A DNA stretch of 8,851 bases. It comes from Gammaproteobacteria bacterium. Lineage in GTDB: Bacteria > Pseudomonadota > Gammaproteobacteria > Eutrophobiales > Eutrophobiaceae. A program made the translations under genes and the position numbers. The stretch spans positions 1 to 8,851 of the forward strand of contig JAAXHV010000265.1 in the NCBI GenBank assembly GCA_012270695.1, read 5' to 3'. Of the stretch, positions 6,387 through 8,851 are shown one piece after another (positions within the stretch are counted from its first letter, which is position 1; each line of letters opens with the position of its first letter). The notes under the pieces are model-generated. The model was not told where the DNA came from and ran no database searches. It saw nothing but the letters and a program-made list of their open reading frames with translations.

Positions 6387-8419
6387 ATGACAACACCGCA
6401 ACCTGAGCAAGCCCGCACCGTTCGCACCATGTGCCCCATGAACTGCCATCCCACGTTTTGCGGGATGCAGGTCACCGTTGCCGGGGAGCGGCTGGTGGAA
6501 ATCAGGGGCGACAAGGAGAACCCGGACAGCCGCGGGTTCCTGTGCGTACGCGGGCAGGCCGCCGGCGAGATCATCGGCAACCCCCGGCGTATCCTGTATC
6601 CCATGGTGCGCAGGACGCGGGGCAGCGATAACTGGGACGTGGTGAGCTGGGACCAGGCACTGGACCGCATCGCCGAGGGTTTCCGCGCTGCGGGCCGGGA
6701 AGCCGTCGGTCTGTGGGGCGGGCACGGCATGCTGGCCAACGATTACGGCACCTTCGCCCATACGGAACTGCTGCTCAGGTTCGGCAACATGTACGGCTGC
6801 CAGTGGTGGGACGGCAGCATGATTTGTTGGGGGCTGGGCGGCTTCGGCCTGGGACTGACCGGCCTGTTGGAGGCGAACACCAAGGAGGACATGGGCAGGC
6901 ATTCCGACCTGATCATCTTCTGGGGCGCCAACATCACCAGCCAGCCCAATACCGGGCGCCACATCGCCGCGGCGCCAGGCTGGTGGCTATCGACGTGCGC
7001 GTGAGCGAGTCCTGCCGGCAGGCTGACGAGTATTTACTGGTGAAACCCGGCACGGACGCGGCGCTGGCCCTGGCCATGATGCACGTTATCATTGGCGACG
7101 ATCTGCACGACCAGGAATTCATCAATGAACACACTACGGGATTTGCCGAACTGAGCGAGCATGTGCGGGACTTCACGCCCGCCTGGGCCGAGGCGACCAC
7201 CGGCGTGGACGCGGCGCGCATCGTCGAGCTTGCCTGCGCTTATGCCGGCACTGAGCGGGCCATGATCGTGCTGGGGGGCAGTTCCCTGTACAAGGATCAA
7301 AACGGCTGGCAGGCCGCACGGGCGGTGTCCTGCCTGCCCGCGCTCACCGGCAAGTCCGGCAAGCCCGGCTGCGGCCTGGGGCCGCGCCACGCGGCTTTTT
7401 CCCATGGTTTCGGCACCAACCACATCATCAATTTCGAAGAGCGGCCGCCGGGCGACTACGTCCCCAACCAGATGCCGGCCATCCTGGAGGCCATAGAGCA
7501 GGGCCGCCTGCGCGCCTTCGTGCTGCTGGGCGCCAACATGCTGTCGTCCTACGCCGATGCCGCGCGGATGGAGTCCGGTCTCAAGAAGATGGACCTCATC
7601 GTCAGCCACGACCTGTTCATGAACGACATGATGCGGAAGCACGCGGACGTGGTGCTCCCCGCCACGTCATGGCTGGAAGACATCGGCGTGAAGGGTACCC
7701 ATACGCATTTGTACCTCATGGAGCAGGCACTGCCGCCACCCGGTGAGGCCCGTGCTATGACCGCCCTGCTCAGGGACCTGGCAGAACGCCTGGAAATCAA
7801 GGATTTCTACCCGTGGGAGAGCGAACACGGCCATATCGACGCGGTGCTGGACCATCCGTCCACCGGTCATGCCACGGTGGAGTCGTTGCGAGCCCGCGGC
7901 GGCATCGGCGAGCTGAACATCTCCCACGTGGCGTACCCGGACCACCGCTATGCGACTCCCTCAGGCAAGGTGGAATTCTATTCGGAACGCGCCGCGCAGC
8001 ACGGCCTGCCGCCCCTGCCGGAGTACCGGCCCCGTCCCGGCTCGGATTACCCGCTGGAACTGCGCAACGGCCGCATGCTGACCCATTTCCACGCCTTCTA
8101 CGACCATGGCCGGGCGCTGCCGTCCCTAGACAAATTGGAGGACGGACCGTCCCTGTGGATATCTCCCGCGGATGCTTCAGAACGCGGCCTCACCGACGGC
8201 ATGCCCGTCCGCTTGCACAACGAGCGCGGGGAGTGTGCCGCGCTGGCCCGGGTGACCGATGACGTGCCGCCGGGGACGGTGTGGATGCACGACGGTTGGC
8301 CCGGCGCCAACAGTCTCACTTCCGGCGCCCGCTGCGTGCCCGACAGCGCCGTGAACCTGTTCCCGTTCAGCACGGGGCAGGCCGCCTACGACGCCCGCGT
8401 GGAAGTGTCCGCGGGCTGA
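6387..8419 (+). pseudogene. Molybdopterin oxidoreductase (DMSO-reductase superfamily), one frameshift
   Basis: The gene is near full length, about 677 codons, but the frame opened at ATG 6387 ends at TGA 7002-7004. Homology continues in the -1 frame from about 6974 to TGA 8417-8419. The first frame has a [4Fe-4S] site, C16-x3-C20-x4-C25 and C53 in CVRG, then the molybdopterin-binding domain, with C147 (SMICWGLGG) as a plausible Mo ligand. The second has GTDAALALAMM, GANMLSSYADA, VLPATSWLEDIGVKGTHTHL, SGKVEFYSE and a C-terminal molydopterin-dinucleotide domain (LTDGMPVRLHN). No Tat signal is seen, so the enzyme is cytoplasmic; its redox partner and substrate are unknown. RHIAAA then ARLVAID lacks about three residues of the usual RHI..A...GAR spacing, so a roughly 10-base deletion or a sequencing error could explain the break. 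Shine-Dalgarno AGGTGA 6374-6379. GC is much higher than in the genes at left. Confidence 0.85.
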
Positions 8420-8443
8420 TTGAAAAATTGGGGTCGAAAGATT

Positions 8444-8458
8444 GCGCGTTATTCGCGC
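8444..8458. terminator. Short GC hairpin between convergent genes
   Basis: GCGCG (8444-8448) and CGCGC (8454-8458) flank TTATT. The site covers the end of the - strand gene at 8449 and lies 24 bases after the molybdoenzyme stop. It could help end transcription from both sides, but neither side has a strong U-tract. Weak evidence. Confidence 0.25.
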
Positions 8459-8739
8459 CAGTAGTTGTTCGCCGCGGCGATGGTGGCGAACTCGATGGCG
8501 ATGACTTCTGCGGCTTCGATCAGGGTTTCGCCATCCCTGGAATATTGCGCGCGCACTTCCTTCTTGACGGCGGAGTCGGACTGCATCTCGCCGATCGACT
8601 TCCTGGCCAGCTTGATGGCGAGTTGCCGGCCCTCATAGGGCGTGGCCGTGATCAGGCTGCCGACGTAGTCTTCGCCGGCAACTGCGTATCCGGGAAGCAA
8701 AACGGCCAGCAGTAATAAAACCGGTAGTTTGTTCAACAT
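8449..8739 (-). CDS. Small exported protein of unknown function
   Basis: The product is 96 residues from ATG 8739-8737. A longer open reading to 8835 exists, but GGAGAAA at 8751-8745 is a good Shine-Dalgarno for this ATG, and MLNKLPVLLLLAVLLPGYAVAG is a textbook signal peptide with an AVA-G cleavage site at about residue 21. The mature part of about 75 residues is mostly charged and helical, has no cysteine, and ends NNYWRE. It would be soluble in the periplasm or be secreted. I recognise no family. It converges on the molybdoenzyme and lies just behind the LLM gene at the window edge, but its own promoter (8774-8782) suggests it is an independent unit. It is not an obvious redox partner: no haem or iron-sulfur motif is present. 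Confidence 0.7.
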   Translation of the reverse strand: MLNKLPVLLLLAVLLPGYAVAGEDYVGSLITATPYEGRQLAIKLARKSIGEMQSDSAVKKEVRAQYSRDGETLIEAAEVIAIEFATIAAANNYWRE

Positions 8740-8773
8740 TTTTCTTTCTCCACTTGCTTGATAAAAAAGAAAA

Positions 8774-8782
8774 ATTATAGCA
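8774..8782 (-). promoter_or_regulatory. Extended -10 promoter for the exported protein
   Basis: The - strand reads TGCTATAAT across 8782-8774, a perfect extended -10. The start of transcription would be near 8767, giving a leader of about 28 bases that holds the Shine-Dalgarno at 8751-8745. It lies 3 bases after the stop codon of the LLM gene end, so the small gene can be read separately from that gene. Confidence 0.5.
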
Positions 8783-8785
8783 TTC

Positions 8786-8851
8786 CTACCCCACATACGG
8801 CATGACTTTTTCAGCCAGGGTGTTGATGACCGCATCGGGGTGTTTTGTGGC
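8786..8851 (-). CDS. Luciferase-like (LLM) monooxygenase, C-terminal end, continues beyond the window
   Basis: The - strand holds 21 codons and the stop TAG 8788-8786. The residues match the remnant at 5927-6127 except at two positions: E for G in LAEKV and V for M in PYVG. By that match it is an LLM flavin-dependent oxidoreductase. Whether it is intact cannot be told here. It would be the likely complete source or sister of the remnant, and stands upstream of the exported protein gene on the same strand. Confidence 0.7.
   Translation of the reverse strand, partial: ATKHPDAVINTLAEKVMPYVG
8789..8851. repeat. Direct repeat copy 2 (partner 5930-5992)
   Basis: This is the second copy of the luciferase-family gene end, same orientation, about 7 mismatches in 63 bases. 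It is cut by the window edge, so homology may extend further. Together the two copies bracket the methyltransferase fragment, the molybdoenzyme and the exported protein. Confidence 0.85.

Noticed and set aside
6206..6390. Protein-like - strand reading with GELGTDVAFYLGFGAP and VIHPVEGEIIRFPLL
   Set aside because: It looked coding at first, but I cannot place it in a family, it continues as nonsense antisense to the molybdoenzyme, and the + strand at 6221 gives a recognisable Tpm start.
6713..6970. Separate + strand gene beginning at 6713
   Set aside because: The frame is open by chance before 6970, with an arginine- and histidine-rich, motif-free product. Only the part from about 6974 is real, as the second half of the frameshifted gene.
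7034..7642. Long - strand open frame within the molybdoenzyme
   Set aside because: High-GC genes routinely give long antisense frames. The + strand holds the conserved molybdoenzyme motifs over the whole stretch.
8740..8835. Longer N-terminus for the exported protein
   Set aside because: The extension covers the promoter, the Shine-Dalgarno and the end of the neighbouring LLM gene, and would bury the signal peptide.
5840..8851. Transposon or insertion sequence between the direct repeats
   Set aside because: No transposase, terminal inverted repeats or target duplication were seen. The repeats are gene ends, so homologous recombination or duplication is the simpler reading.

Overview
The window reads as a Gram-negative proteobacterium, most likely an environmental gammaproteobacterium. 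The basis is a long TonB-dependent outer-membrane receptor, dense same-strand gene packing, Shine-Dalgarno starts and several luciferase-like monooxygenases. No RNA gene, CRISPR array or transposase was seen. The species cannot be named from the sequence.

Region 1 (1-5839, all + strand, moderate GC) starts with the 3' end of an Asp/Glu/hydantoin-racemase family gene. A 231-base gap rich in small repeats follows, then a tight five-gene run: TonB-dependent receptor, small SRPBCC-like protein, RutA-like flavin monooxygenase, NmrA-like NAD(P)-binding protein and SnoaL/NTF2-like protein. Gaps inside the run are 11-31 bases, so it is probably one operon. My reading is an uptake-plus-oxidation cassette for a small organic substrate, perhaps a nitrogen heterocycle or amide, because the closest relative I recognise for the monooxygenase is RutA (uracil ring opening). 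The other rut genes are absent, so the substrate is open.

Region 2 (5840-6386) has no intact gene and looks like a scar. It holds a hairpin, a possible C-terminal scrap on the - strand, the C-terminal 64 or so codons of a luciferase-like monooxygenase on the - strand, a strong extended -10 promoter motif, and a 52-codon + strand ORF that begins like a thiopurine S-methyltransferase and then diverges.

Region 3 (6387-8851) has visibly higher GC. It carries a molybdopterin oxidoreductase of the DMSO-reductase superfamily, nearly full length but broken by one frameshift near 6970. A convergent 96-residue exported protein of unknown function follows, with its own extended -10 promoter. At the window edge is the 3' end of a second luciferase-like monooxygenase on the - strand. 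Its last 21 codons are about 89% identical in DNA to the remnant in region 2, so the molybdoenzyme block sits between two directly repeated luciferase-family gene ends.
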